A DNA stretch of 8,487 nucleotides. Source: Gammaproteobacteria bacterium. GTDB taxonomy: Bacteria; Pseudomonadota; Gammaproteobacteria; Pseudomonadales; Azotimanducaceae. The first letter of the stretch is position 1; the number at the start of each line of letters is the position of its first letter. Below, one piece after another: positions 1 through 6,294 of this stretch. The stretch lies in contig NZNP01000083.1 in the NCBI GenBank assembly GCA_002694945.1, positions 31,727 to 40,213 of the forward strand. The letters are read 5' to 3'. The position numbers were made by a program, and so were the translations under genes. The notes beneath the pieces were generated by a model. It made no database searches, was not told the origin of the DNA, and saw nothing but the letters and a program-made list of their open reading frames with translations.

Positions 1-2
1 TT

Positions 3-443
3 GTGAGCGCCAGCTTAGAGCAAGCCTGGGCACAGACTAAAAAGTTACTAGGTGAGAATCCTGAAAATTGGCGCTGGGGAGATTTACATCAGATTCGATT
101 TCAACACCCACTTTTGAACCTGGCGAGCGGTGAGTTGAAAGAACAGATGAAGTATCCGGCTTATGGCAAAGGAGGAACCGTGAACACAACCAACAACACC
201 GGTTTTACCGCAGACAGCTTCGACGTCCGGGGCGGCGCCTCATACAGACAGGTGATTGATGTCGGCAATTGGGATACAGCAAGAATGACCAACGCACCCG
301 GTCAATCGGGTGATCCTCGTTCACCGTTCTATGCAAACTTGCTGGAAGGCTGGGCCAATGAAGAGGATTTCCCCCTGATTTATTCCAGAGAACTGGTTGA
401 GAAACACACAGTCCTAAAAATCGAACTGCAACCAATCCCCTGA
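3..443 (+). CDS. Penicillin acylase family protein, C-terminal fragment (5' end outside window)
   Basis: This is the last ~146 codons of a penicillin-amidase (S45) family protein. These are Ntn-hydrolases that cleave amide bonds of acylated substrates such as beta-lactams or N-acyl homoserine lactones, usually in the periplasm after self-processing into two chains. Seen here are C-terminal family signatures: NWRWGDLHQ (fragment residues 22-30), GASYRQVIDVGNWD (78-91), NAPGQSGDPRSP (97-108) and FPLIYSRE (123-130). The reading frame is open to the left edge, so the GTG at position 3 is almost certainly an internal valine and the signal peptide, spacer and catalytic N-terminal Ser of the beta chain lie upstream. 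The gene ends at TGA 441-443. It precedes the SnoaL/esterase operon on the same strand but is separated by about 300 bases carrying another promoter region, so it need not belong to the same unit. The family is secure; the substrate is unknown. Confidence 0.9.
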   Translation: MSASLEQAWAQTKKLLGENPENWRWGDLHQIRFQHPLLNLASGELKEQMKYPAYGKGGTVNTTNNTGFTADSFDVRGGASYRQVIDVGNWDTARMTNAPGQSGDPRSPFYANLLEGWANEEDFPLIYSRELVEKHTVLKIELQPIP

Positions 444-553
444 TTCACATCAGACGTTCGGGTATTCTTCGAGCGAAACCTGCTACGTGAATTGATAAGC
501 GCCAAGTATTTCAGCGAAATGCCAAAAGCGCAGAGCGCTAATAGCTTTTTCAT
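380..553 (-). pseudogene. Possible remnant of a leftward gene with ribosome site and signal-peptide-like start
   Basis: On the minus strand an ATG at 553 is preceded, six bases away, by a strong ribosome site (GGGGAG, from 560-565). It opens with MKKLLALCAFGIS, a lysine-rich start and hydrophobic stretch typical of a secretion signal. The frame then becomes unlike any protein I recognise and, after ~37 codons, runs antisense into the 3' end of the acylase gene; it stops at 380. The regulatory element at 629-670 lies ~75 bases upstream, in the orientation in which its twin faces the amidohydrolase gene. I infer that a secreted or outer-membrane protein gene may once have stood here and was cut off by a rearrangement. 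Chance is a real alternative, since the same bases form a hairpin on the other strand. Confidence 0.25.
524..550 (+). terminator. Possible weak terminator hairpin after the acylase gene
   Basis: The inverted repeat AGCGC-AGA-GCGCT (527-539) lies inside a second, outer pairing of AAAAGC (524-529) with GCTTTT (544-549), and a run of five T follows at 546-550. The location about 80 bases after the acylase stop suits a terminator. The inner stem is only 5 bp and stands 6 bases from the T-run, so it would be weak. The same bases also read as the first codons of a leftward ORF starting at 553, which may be the real reason for the pattern. Confidence 0.3.
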
Positions 554-628
554 CTGAAACTCCCCTCTCCGAAATAAATTTTTCGAACCTAGCAAGCGGA
601 ACCTGCCTAGCTAGCTCAGCGCTCTAAT

Positions 629-670
629 CGTATAGTAGTATATACCCAAAAGTATACATACCTCTCAACG
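629..670 (+). promoter_or_regulatory. 42-bp regulatory element upstream of the SnoaL-like gene (copy B)
   Basis: Read on the minus strand, this element matches 4270-4311 at 36 of 42 bases without gaps, including 20 identical bases (629-648 against 4292-4311 inverted). Similarity continues more weakly outside it: GCGCT on the left (619-623) and CCCGAAA plus GCGCGA on the right (672-678 and 683-688). It lies 75 bases before the GTG at 745, in the same relative orientation as its twin has to tetR, so by analogy it should control the SnoaL/esterase operon. On the minus strand TTGAGA (663-668) and TATATA (639-644) are 18 bases apart, a possible leftward promoter. I see no convincing rightward -35 box. 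The remainder of the 444-744 gap holds only the weak hairpin and the possible gene remnant, plus a 24-codon ORF (681-755) overlapping the SnoaL start in another frame. Confidence 0.6.
630..645. promoter_or_regulatory. Putative TetR operator, site 1
   Basis: GTATAGTAGTATATAC is an imperfect palindrome, with GTATA and TATAC arms around a 6-base centre. It occurs again, inverted, at 4295-4310 next to tetR. A related half-site, GTATAC, follows at 652-657. Assignment to the TetR-family protein in this window is inferred from proximity to the regulator gene and from the duplication; no binding is shown. Confidence 0.5.
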
Positions 671-744
671 ACCCGAAATCATGCGCGATCCCCGAGAAGA
701 AGAATCCCTCAGCATAAGCCCACCCCAAAATATACAGAGACCGA

Positions 745-1245
745 GTGATGAGTGAAAACGCCTATGAAGCGGCAATATCAACCCCGAGCCTGACCGACGA
801 AGAGCGACGTAATCTTGAACTAACCAAGGCATGGTCCGAGGCCTACGGCGACCTGGACAATATCGAGCACTTCTGTAACTTGTACGCCGACAGCACCGAA
901 ATCTACACACCATTGCAGGATTGGTACTGGGCGAAACACGGTCACAGCAGGCAGGCCTGGCAGGAAGGGGAGATCGCCATAACGGAATTATTTAGTCACC
1001 GGAAGGAGGAGATTGTCAGCATCCTTGCCCATGGTGACTCGGTAGCAGTACATATGGCGGTTGAAATCACCACCAAGGAGGGCCAGTCACGGCAGGGAGC
1101 TTTTGCTGCGTTCCTTAAATTCGATTCGAACGGCAAAATCGTTAGCGACCACAGCTTCATAGGTCGCCACCCTCGACCTACACCTGATCAGGGACCCCCG
1201 GCGTATAAAGCGATGATCGAGAAGCTCCAAGAAATCAATCCCTAG
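745..1245 (+). CDS. SnoaL-like / NTF2-fold protein
   Basis: The 166-residue product resembles the SnoaL-like branch of the NTF2 superfamily, small cone-shaped proteins that include polyketide cyclases, ketosteroid isomerase and limonene-epoxide hydrolase; many members are uncharacterised. Seen here: an N-terminal helical part (about 19-45, with AWSEAYGDLDNIEHFCNLYA), the 'D..ev..p' style segment ADSTEIYTPLQD (45-56), and a beta-rich second half with the pattern VHMAVEITTKEGQSRQGAFAAFLKFDSNGKI (about 101-131). There is no signal peptide, so it is probably cytoplasmic. Start choice is uncertain: GTG 745 and ATG 748 are adjacent and in frame, and the weak GAGA at 737-740 is better spaced for ATG 748. 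An in-frame stop at 715-717 rules out a longer protein. It is 23 bases upstream of the esterase gene, so the two are probably co-transcribed. Its role could be isomerase, hydrolase or ligand binding; the sequence alone does not decide. Confidence 0.8.
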   Translation: MMSENAYEAAISTPSLTDEERRNLELTKAWSEAYGDLDNIEHFCNLYADSTEIYTPLQDWYWAKHGHSRQAWQEGEIAITELFSHRKEEIVSILAHGDSVAVHMAVEITTKEGQSRQGAFAAFLKFDSNGKIVSDHSFIGRHPRPTPDQGPPAYKAMIEKLQEINP

Positions 1246-1268
1246 GTAGCCTCTGGAGGCTAATAAAG

Positions 1269-2516
1269 ATGAAAAAGACGGAAGAATTACCCGAGGGCGA
1301 TCCTAGCGAACTGGGCTTTGCACCTGAGCGACTCGATAGAATTAGCAACATGATCGACGCTGAAGTCTCTGCGGGTAGACTGCCCGGTGCCGTAACGCTA
1401 GTGGCACGCCGGGGCCAGGTGGTGCACTCACACGTCAGCGGTAAGCTAGACGTGGAACGTTCAGCTGATGTCAGGGCTGATAGTTTGTTTCGGCTGTACT
1501 CACAGACCAAGCCTATGACAGCCGCTGTACTCATGACACTTTTCGAGGAAGGCGCATTCCTACTCGATGAACCCATTTCAAAATGGATTCCGGAATTCGC
1601 CAAACCAAGCGTTTTTGGCATAAAACCACCACGGGACACCGTTCGCGGCGACTTCGCTCAAACCACTCCGGCGCTGAGAGAGATTACGATTTACGACCTT
1701 CTAACGATGACCTCCGGCCTACCGTCATTGGGGCGGACACCTGTCGTTTATGGCCCGGCCATGAAAGCCGCTGGAATAACGCTGGGAGATACTGGAGATC
1801 CGACAGCAGATTACGATGATCAGATTGTGGCGATCGCAGATATTCCTCTGCACTCACAACCCGGTGAGGTATGGAATTACGGCTACGATTTCGATGTGCT
1901 GACGCTTTTCCTGACACGCGTGTCCGGCAAAAGCCTTGATGCGCTTTTCCAAGAAAAACTTCTCGGCCCGCTCGGCATGCACGACTCTTCCTTTTACTGT
2001 AACGAGGAAGATCTCTCACGCCTGGTGACTGAGTATCTATGGAACCCCGCGGAGGAAAAACTTGCGATCCGCGATCGACCAGAGACCTCAGAAAAGGCTG
2101 GTCACGGAGATAAACGTGTTATGTCTGGTAATGGGAGGAACGGCGGACTGGTTTGCTCTCCAAACGACTTTGCGCGTTTCGCCCAAATGCTCGCTAACGG
2201 AGGCGAACTGGACGGAGTACGCATTCTAGGGCGCAAGACCATTGAACTGATGAGAACGGACCATCTTGGCGACCGTTGTATCGACTCGTTTGCGCCTAAC
2301 TACGGCTTTGGCTTCGGCATGTTCGTACGCAAGTCTATTGGGTCGAGTTTTACCCCGGGTTCCGCAGGCACTTTTGGTTGGGCGGGAGCTGCTGGTACCT
2401 GGTTCTTCATTGATCCTAAAGAGGAACTCTTCGGACTGTTCTTCACGCAAGTGTTCGGCTATATGTTCCCGACCGCCGTCCAGTTCGAGAAGATGACCTA
2501 CGAGGCACTTTGCTGA
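1269..2516 (+). CDS. Class C beta-lactamase-related serine hydrolase (EstB-like esterase)
   Basis: The 415-residue protein belongs to the beta-lactamase (serine hydrolase) family that includes EstB-type esterases and LovD-type transesterases. Seen here: the nucleophile motif S78-Q-T-K81 (in LFRLYSQTKPMTAAVL), the second catalytic motif around Y204 (PGEVWNYGYD, where esterase relatives typically have Y-S or Y-G and not the lactamase Y-x-N), LLTMTSGLP at 144-152, and the C-terminal FGWAGAAGT (369-377), which stands where lactamases carry K-T-G. These features favour an esterase or transesterase over a true beta-lactamase. No signal peptide is visible, so it is probably cytoplasmic. A good ribosome site (GGAGG, 1255-1259) lies nine bases before ATG 1269. 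It follows the SnoaL-like gene and converges on the phyH gene. Its substrate is likely an ester or lactone linked to the cluster's catabolic role (inference). Confidence 0.9.
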   Translation: MKKTEELPEGDPSELGFAPERLDRISNMIDAEVSAGRLPGAVTLVARRGQVVHSHVSGKLDVERSADVRADSLFRLYSQTKPMTAAVLMTLFEEGAFLLDEPISKWIPEFAKPSVFGIKPPRDTVRGDFAQTTPALREITIYDLLTMTSGLPSLGRTPVVYGPAMKAAGITLGDTGDPTADYDDQIVAIADIPLHSQPGEVWNYGYDFDVLTLFLTRVSGKSLDALFQEKLLGPLGMHDSSFYCNEEDLSRLVTEYLWNPAEEKLAIRDRPETSEKAGHGDKRVMSGNGRNGGLVCSPNDFARFAQMLANGGELDGVRILGRKTIELMRTDHLGDRCIDSFAPNYGFGFGMFVRKSIGSSFTPGSAGTFGWAGAAGTWFFIDPKEELFGLFFTQVFGYMFPTAVQFEKMTYEALC

Positions 2517-2673
2517 GCAATAGTCACAATGGCGATCCGAGCTTCTCGCAGCGGTGGTGGATGGTTGAAGGCCGGGTTCTCAATCTACGGCACCGGTAGT
2601 GTCTCGACGTAACCTTTCATCCCCTGATCATTGTTGTGCATTAGCTATATTCTTCTTGTTGGTTAATCGACGG
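2517..2673. other. Convergent intergenic region between esterase and phyH genes
   Basis: The esterase gene (+) and the phyH gene (-) end facing each other across 157 bases. I find no convincing hairpin with a T-run on either strand. A 27-codon ORF (2529-2612) is the only reading frame and has no ribosome site, so I treat the region as non-coding. Confidence 0.6.
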
Positions 2674-3564
2674 CTACGCGAACCGGTTAGTACCGGCCTG
2701 CATAAACCACGAGAATTCGCCGACGCGTTCGATCTCTTCGTGGAAGGGGTAAGGGTGATCGATTGCCAGTAACTTTCTCAGCTCCGGGTAGCGCTCGAGC
2801 TGACCCGGAGCCAGATCTTCTTCCCGCCACTGTTGAAGCGGTCGCATATACGAGCGCATATACTGCTGCACTAGCGTCAGGCGCAGACCAGGCTTCTTTC
2901 TCGGAGTCGAGCCATGCCAGGTGAAGTCATTCCATACAGCAATTGAGCCTGCCTCGCCCTCAAGTGCGACGACCTGACTCTGCATGTCGCTCGGTAACGG
3001 CGCCCGGGCGGCGTGGTGACTGCCAGGCACCAAAATCGTCGGTCCATCGTCGGCACCGGCGTAGTCAGTTGCCAGAATGGAGACGTTGCAGCCATGACAG
3101 ATGTCGCCGCCGCCGGGAACCCCATGCAAGTCGCTGTGCAGTCCCCCCGTCCATTTCTTCATGTTCTCCGGCGATGTCGGGCCCTTGGCGATTAGCGTGT
3201 GGCCCGCCATCGACACGGTCTGACCACAGAGCCACCGGGCTATGGCGAGTCCGGCGGGTTGAAGCGCAGCCTCGACGAAGACATCATCCTCCTTAAGCAG
3301 TTCCCAGTTCCTCGTCATGAGTGGGACCTGTGTGGTGCGGGTCTCCCAATCAGACAGGTCCATATTGCCGCGACGCTCCACCGTACTGATGATGGCGTCG
3401 CGCAGACGTCCGATCCACTCGGCCGAGATCCCAGTCTTTGCCGGCGGAATCACCGTAAACCCGTAGGCCTCGAGTTCCATCACATTTTCTGTCAGATCTA
3501 ACCGCTTGATCTCCTCAACCAGCGGGTCAACATGAGGCAACAGGCCCTTGCCAGCAATATCCAT
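2674..3564 (-). CDS. Phytanoyl-CoA dioxygenase (PhyH) family Fe(II)/2-oxoglutarate oxygenase
   Basis: The 296-residue product is a PhyH-family oxygenase. Members use Fe(II), O2 and 2-oxoglutarate to hydroxylate small molecules, often fatty acyl-CoAs, polyketides or other secondary metabolites. The iron-binding facial triad is visible as H143-S-D145 (TGGLHSDLHG) and H217 (VWNDFTWHGS). R228, eleven residues after the distal His, fits the 2-oxoglutarate carboxylate contact. VPGSHHAAR (179-187) is the usual loop before the distal His. No signal peptide is seen. The start is well supported: GGGAG (from 3571-3575) is six bases upstream of ATG 3564. It follows tetR by 16 bases on the same strand, so the two form an operon and the oxygenase would be autoregulated together with the repressor. 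The active site looks intact. The substrate is not predictable, since this family is very diverse. Confidence 0.9.
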   Translation of the reverse strand: MDIAGKGLLPHVDPLVEEIKRLDLTENVMELEAYGFTVIPPAKTGISAEWIGRLRDAIISTVERRGNMDLSDWETRTTQVPLMTRNWELLKEDDVFVEAALQPAGLAIARWLCGQTVSMAGHTLIAKGPTSPENMKKWTGGLHSDLHGVPGGGDICHGCNVSILATDYAGADDGPTILVPGSHHAARAPLPSDMQSQVVALEGEAGSIAVWNDFTWHGSTPRKKPGLRLTLVQQYMRSYMRPLQQWREEDLAPGQLERYPELRKLLAIDHPYPFHEEIERVGEFSWFMQAGTNRFA

Positions 3565-3580
3565 ATTTGTCTCCCATTCG

Positions 3581-4234
3581 TTAATTGATGGAATTGGCCA
3601 ACTTCCACAAACTGATCAGTTTGCGCACGTCGTCAACTCCACCAGTGACTTCCTCAGCCAGATCGCCTCTGCCCAGGTTTTTCGCCCAACTGGCGGTCGC
3701 AGAATTGTTGGCTTCCCAAAGCATGCCAGCGAACAACCGAGGATAACGATTGTCGCTTTTATCCACCTTTAACTCTTCCGCGAGTCCAATTTCCAGCAGG
3801 TTAAGGTATTCATTGGAAATCGCGCGCGCATGACCGACGACGGCCGGAACTTGCAGCGTCGTCTGGAGCCGTTGCAACTGACCATCACGAAAATCAGTTT
3901 GTGTACGGGTGGCGGAACCACAGACCCAATCGCGCCAGAAACTGGTAAATGGCGTCTTCGGATCCTTGCCCTGCATCGCGATCTTAAACCGTTCCAGCAG
4001 ATCGAATTCCGGCGCAATGGCCAGCGCTTCCTTGTTTGGGAAATGCTTATACAGCGTCTGGACATGCAAGCCTGCCCTAGTAGCCACAGCCAACATTGTC
4101 GTATCCGCGTATCCCAGCTCAGCAAAGAGTTCTGCAGCCGCACGGATCAGTGCCGATCGGGTCTGCAACTTCTTAAGCGCCCTGCCAGTCTTTTCTGGTA
4201 TTCGGTTGGATACTTCACTCATCGTCGGCGACAT
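3581..4234 (-). CDS. TetR-family transcriptional regulator
   Basis: The 217-residue protein has a typical TetR N-terminal helix-turn-helix domain at about residues 25-71 (LIRAAAELFAELGY, then TMLAVATRAGLHVQTLYKHFPNKEAL), with the family's L-Y-x-H/Y-F-x-x-K-E-A-L signature. The C-terminal ~140 residues form the variable ligand-binding and dimerisation part, so the effector cannot be named; a pathway substrate or acyl-CoA is plausible. It is transcribed divergently from the amidohydrolase operon and leads the operon with phyH. A palindrome-containing 42-bp element lies in the divergent region and again upstream of the SnoaL/esterase operon, suggesting local repression of all three units. Start choice is uncertain: the strong GGGAGG (from 4236-4241) is only one base from ATG 4234, too close, and 13 bases from an in-frame ATG at 4222 (residue 5), which is long. 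The shorter 213-residue form is possible. Confidence 0.93.
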   Translation of the reverse strand: MSPTMSEVSNRIPEKTGRALKKLQTRSALIRAAAELFAELGYADTTMLAVATRAGLHVQTLYKHFPNKEALAIAPEFDLLERFKIAMQGKDPKTPFTSFWRDWVCGSATRTQTDFRDGQLQRLQTTLQVPAVVGHARAISNEYLNLLEIGLAEELKVDKSDNRYPRLFAGMLWEANNSATASWAKNLGRGDLAEEVTGGVDDVRKLISLWKLANSIN

Positions 4235-4269
4235 TCCTCCCTCTTATGCAGCTCGCGCCTGTTTCGGGC

Positions 4270-4311
4270 CGTTGAGACTTATATATATTAGTGGGTATAT
4301 ACTACTATACG
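4270..4311 (+). promoter_or_regulatory. 42-bp divergent promoter/operator element between tetR and amidohydrolase (copy A)
   Basis: The region between the divergent tetR and amidohydrolase starts (116 bases) carries this AT-rich element, which is repeated in inverted orientation at 629-670 (36/42 identical). For the rightward operon a plausible promoter is TTGAGA (4272-4277), 18 bases, TATATA (4296-4301), ~50 bases before ATG 4351. Both hexamers and the 18-base spacing are conserved in the other copy. The palindrome at 4295-4310 overlaps the -10 box, a placement suited to repression. The promoter boxes are assigned by eye. Confidence 0.65.
4295..4310. promoter_or_regulatory. Putative TetR operator, site 2
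   Basis: GTATATACTACTATAC is the exact reverse complement of site 1 at 630-645, with GTATA and TATAC arms around six bases. It overlaps the proposed -10 box of the amidohydrolase operon and lies 60 bases upstream of the annotated tetR start, so one bound dimer could control both directions. TetR binding is inferred from position and repetition. Confidence 0.6.
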
Positions 4312-4350
4312 TTCTAAAAGCGCAGGTAATCTTTTGTTAAAGGAGAGCAA

Positions 4351-6033
4351 ATGACACACGAATTGATTATCCGTGGTGGCGATCTGCTAGATGGAACGGG
4401 TAGCGCTCCGATGCGCGCCGACGTGGCGATTGACGGCGCGCGCATCACAGCAGTAGGTGATCTCGGTGACGCTGACGCCCACGAGATAATCGATGCCAAT
4501 GGGAAAATGGTCACTCCCGGGTTTGTCGATCTGCACACACATTTTGATGCCCAAATCGGCTGGGACCCACAGCTCCGTCCGAGTTCCTGGCACGGTGTAA
4601 CAACAGTGTTGATGGGCAACTGCGGCGTTAGCTTCGCGCCGGTTAAATCAGAAGATCGGGATTACCTCGCGGAGATCATGGAATCCGTCGAGGATATTCC
4701 CGCACCATCCATACGAGATGGTCTGCCCTGGACCTGGCATTCATACGGCGAGTACCTTGATACAATCACAAAATTACAGCCATCACTTAATGTCGCCGGT
4801 CTGGTCGGGCACTCCCCGGTGCGATATTACGCGATGGGAGATGCCGCCTGCGATGCCGATGCCCACCCTGATTCACAACAACTGGCGATTATGGCGGAAC
4901 TGGTCGGGCAGGCGGTTGCCGATGGCGCCGTCGGCTTTTCAACCTCCCGACTACTGGGTCACAAGGCACCTGATGGACGAGAAGTGCCCGGTACTCACGC
5001 CCACCTTGAAGAATACGAGGCAATTCTCGAGAGCGTGATGGCGGCGGGCGGCGGCATGTTCCAAGGGGTTTTTGAACCTGCAAACTTCCAAACCACAGAT
5101 ATCCCGCTGATGCGTCGGGCAGCCGAGCTTGGTTGTCAGGTTTTATTCAGCGGTGGTGCCAACACCCCAAAACAGTCAGCGAATTGGCAAAAGACTTTTG
5201 ACGGCATTACATCAAGAGGCGGGAAAATTGCATCAGTTGGCCAGGTCCGTGCTTCCGGTGCTCTGATAGGGCTCGGTGCCGTCACACCGGTAGGCGGTAG
5301 AGAGTGGCTCAGGCTGACCCGCGAAGTGCGTTCGATGGAAGACAAAGCAGCAGAACTGGCGAAGCCTGAAGTTGTCGAACGTTTGCTTGAAGAGGGCAAT
5401 AGGAAGGGCCTATGGTTCGATGCGGCACGGATTTTCCCGCTGGGTACCGATGATGTACCGGCATATTCCAGCGACTCGCGGGGTAAGAGTGTCGCGCAGT
5501 TAGCAGAAGAAGCGAGTATCACACCGGTTGAATTGATCGTTCGGCGTTTGCGCGAAAGCGATGGCCGTGAATTATTTAACGTACACATCTTTTCTCATTT
5601 CGAGGCCGGCAACGACAGCTATCTTGCGCTCCCCCATGTAATTCCAGGTATTAACGATGCAGGGGCGCACGCCAGCCAGATTTCCGACGGTGACTCCTTC
5701 ACCTACTGGCTGAGTGAGCGGGTACGAGATGATGGCATCACACCATTGCCAGAAGCGATTCGGAAAATCACTTCCTTGCCAGCGTCAGTTTTAGGACTGA
5801 TTGATCGGGGCATAATAGCACCAGGGCAGTTTGCTGATATCAATGTGATCGACTATCAACGTCTTCAGACCGGCTATCCGAGCATGGAGTATGACTTCCC
5901 TCACGAAGCGCCACATTTGATCACGCGCGCTAAGGGCTATGCAGCCACCCTGGTAAACGGTGTGCCGATTCTAATCGATGATGAACTAACCGGAGCTCGC
6001 CCTGGTCTTGTTCAACGCAAATTCAACCGTTGA
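4351..6033 (+). CDS. Amidohydrolase, N-acyl-D-amino-acid deacylase type
   Basis: The 560-residue protein is a metal-dependent amidohydrolase of the D-aminoacylase / N-acyl-D-amino-acid deacylase group, which releases an acid from N-acylated amino acids or related amides. Seen here: a small N-terminal beta domain (1-54, LIIRGGDLLDGTG), the metal motif H62-T-H64 after VTPGFVDL, C91 in GNCGVS (matching the metal-binding Cys of D-aminoacylase), H216 in GTHAHLEE, D436 in GINDAGAH (candidate catalytic Asp), and a C-terminal closing domain beginning at PGQFADINVID (491-501). Oddly, the SH motif that normally gives the next metal His appears as FSGG (266-269). The ribosome site AGGAG (4341-4345) is five bases before ATG 4351. 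It heads the rightward operon, 40 bases before the small ORF. The family is secure, but substrate names in this group are unreliable, and a different amide or cyclic amide substrate is quite possible. Confidence 0.9.
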   Translation: MTHELIIRGGDLLDGTGSAPMRADVAIDGARITAVGDLGDADAHEIIDANGKMVTPGFVDLHTHFDAQIGWDPQLRPSSWHGVTTVLMGNCGVSFAPVKSEDRDYLAEIMESVEDIPAPSIRDGLPWTWHSYGEYLDTITKLQPSLNVAGLVGHSPVRYYAMGDAACDADAHPDSQQLAIMAELVGQAVADGAVGFSTSRLLGHKAPDGREVPGTHAHLEEYEAILESVMAAGGGMFQGVFEPANFQTTDIPLMRRAAELGCQVLFSGGANTPKQSANWQKTFDGITSRGGKIASVGQVRASGALIGLGAVTPVGGREWLRLTREVRSMEDKAAELAKPEVVERLLEEGNRKGLWFDAARIFPLGTDDVPAYSSDSRGKSVAQLAEEASITPVELIVRRLRESDGRELFNVHIFSHFEAGNDSYLALPHVIPGINDAGAHASQISDGDSFTYWLSERVRDDGITPLPEAIRKITSLPASVLGLIDRGIIAPGQFADINVIDYQRLQTGYPSMEYDFPHEAPHLITRAKGYAATLVNGVPILIDDELTGARPGLVQRKFNR

Positions 6034-6073
6034 GTCGTTCGAAATCGACTAACAAGAAGGCCGAGGGACTGAT

Positions 6074-6256
6074 GTGAGCCTCGAACAATACAAAGATTTA
6101 AATCGATACCGAAAGATTCATGAGCAAACCGAAGCGCTCGATCGTCCCCCCATAGAGTTTGCTCATTTGATCGGTGCCAGCAGTATGTACCCGTTTGAAG
6201 ATGGCAAACCACCTCCCAACAAGGAAGACAATGCCTACATGATGGCTGCAGGCTAA
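6074..6256 (+). CDS. Small hypothetical protein (60 residues)
   Basis: I do not recognise this protein. It begins at GTG 6074 with GAGGG (6063-6067) six bases upstream, a well-placed ribosome site, and ends at TAA 6254-6256. It is 40 bases after the amidohydrolase stop and 38 bases before the first CoA-transferase, the spacing expected of an operon member. The product is charged and soluble: an N-terminal helix-like part rich in Glu, Lys and Arg (MSLEQYKDLNRYRKIHEQTEALDR cut at about residue 24), then PPIEFAHLIGASSMYPFEDGK and a proline-rich PPPNKEDN stretch. There is no cysteine, membrane segment or signal peptide. It could be a small accessory or chaperone-like subunit for one of the neighbouring enzymes, or the remnant of a larger gene; neither can be shown here. 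Confidence 0.6.
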   Translation: MSLEQYKDLNRYRKIHEQTEALDRPPIEFAHLIGASSMYPFEDGKPPPNKEDNAYMMAAG

Positions 6257-6294
6257 AATCCCTAGGCATGACTAAAAACATTGATTGAGAGACC

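Noticed and set aside
1235..1639. 134-residue minus-strand ORF opposite the esterase N-terminus
   Set aside because: It is low-complexity, Ser-rich shadow sequence antisense to the SxxK region of a well-supported esterase.
1269..2516. Annotation as a beta-lactamase resistance gene
   Set aside because: No signal peptide is visible, the second motif is Y-G-Y and not Y-x-N, and the K-T-G position reads W-A-G; these features point to an esterase-type relative.
2529..2612. 27-codon ORF in the convergent gap (MAIRASRSGGGW...)
   Set aside because: There is no ribosome site and no recognisable motif, and the length is expected by chance.
2682..2695. Repeated CCGG with TTAGTA between (possible hairpin near the phyH stop)
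   Set aside because: It lies within the last codons of phyH, the stem is only 4 bp, and no T-run follows on the minus strand.
3830..4340. Two plus-strand ORFs (153 and 143 residues) opposite tetR
   Set aside because: They are antisense to a TetR gene with a clear helix-turn-helix and contain no recognisable domain.
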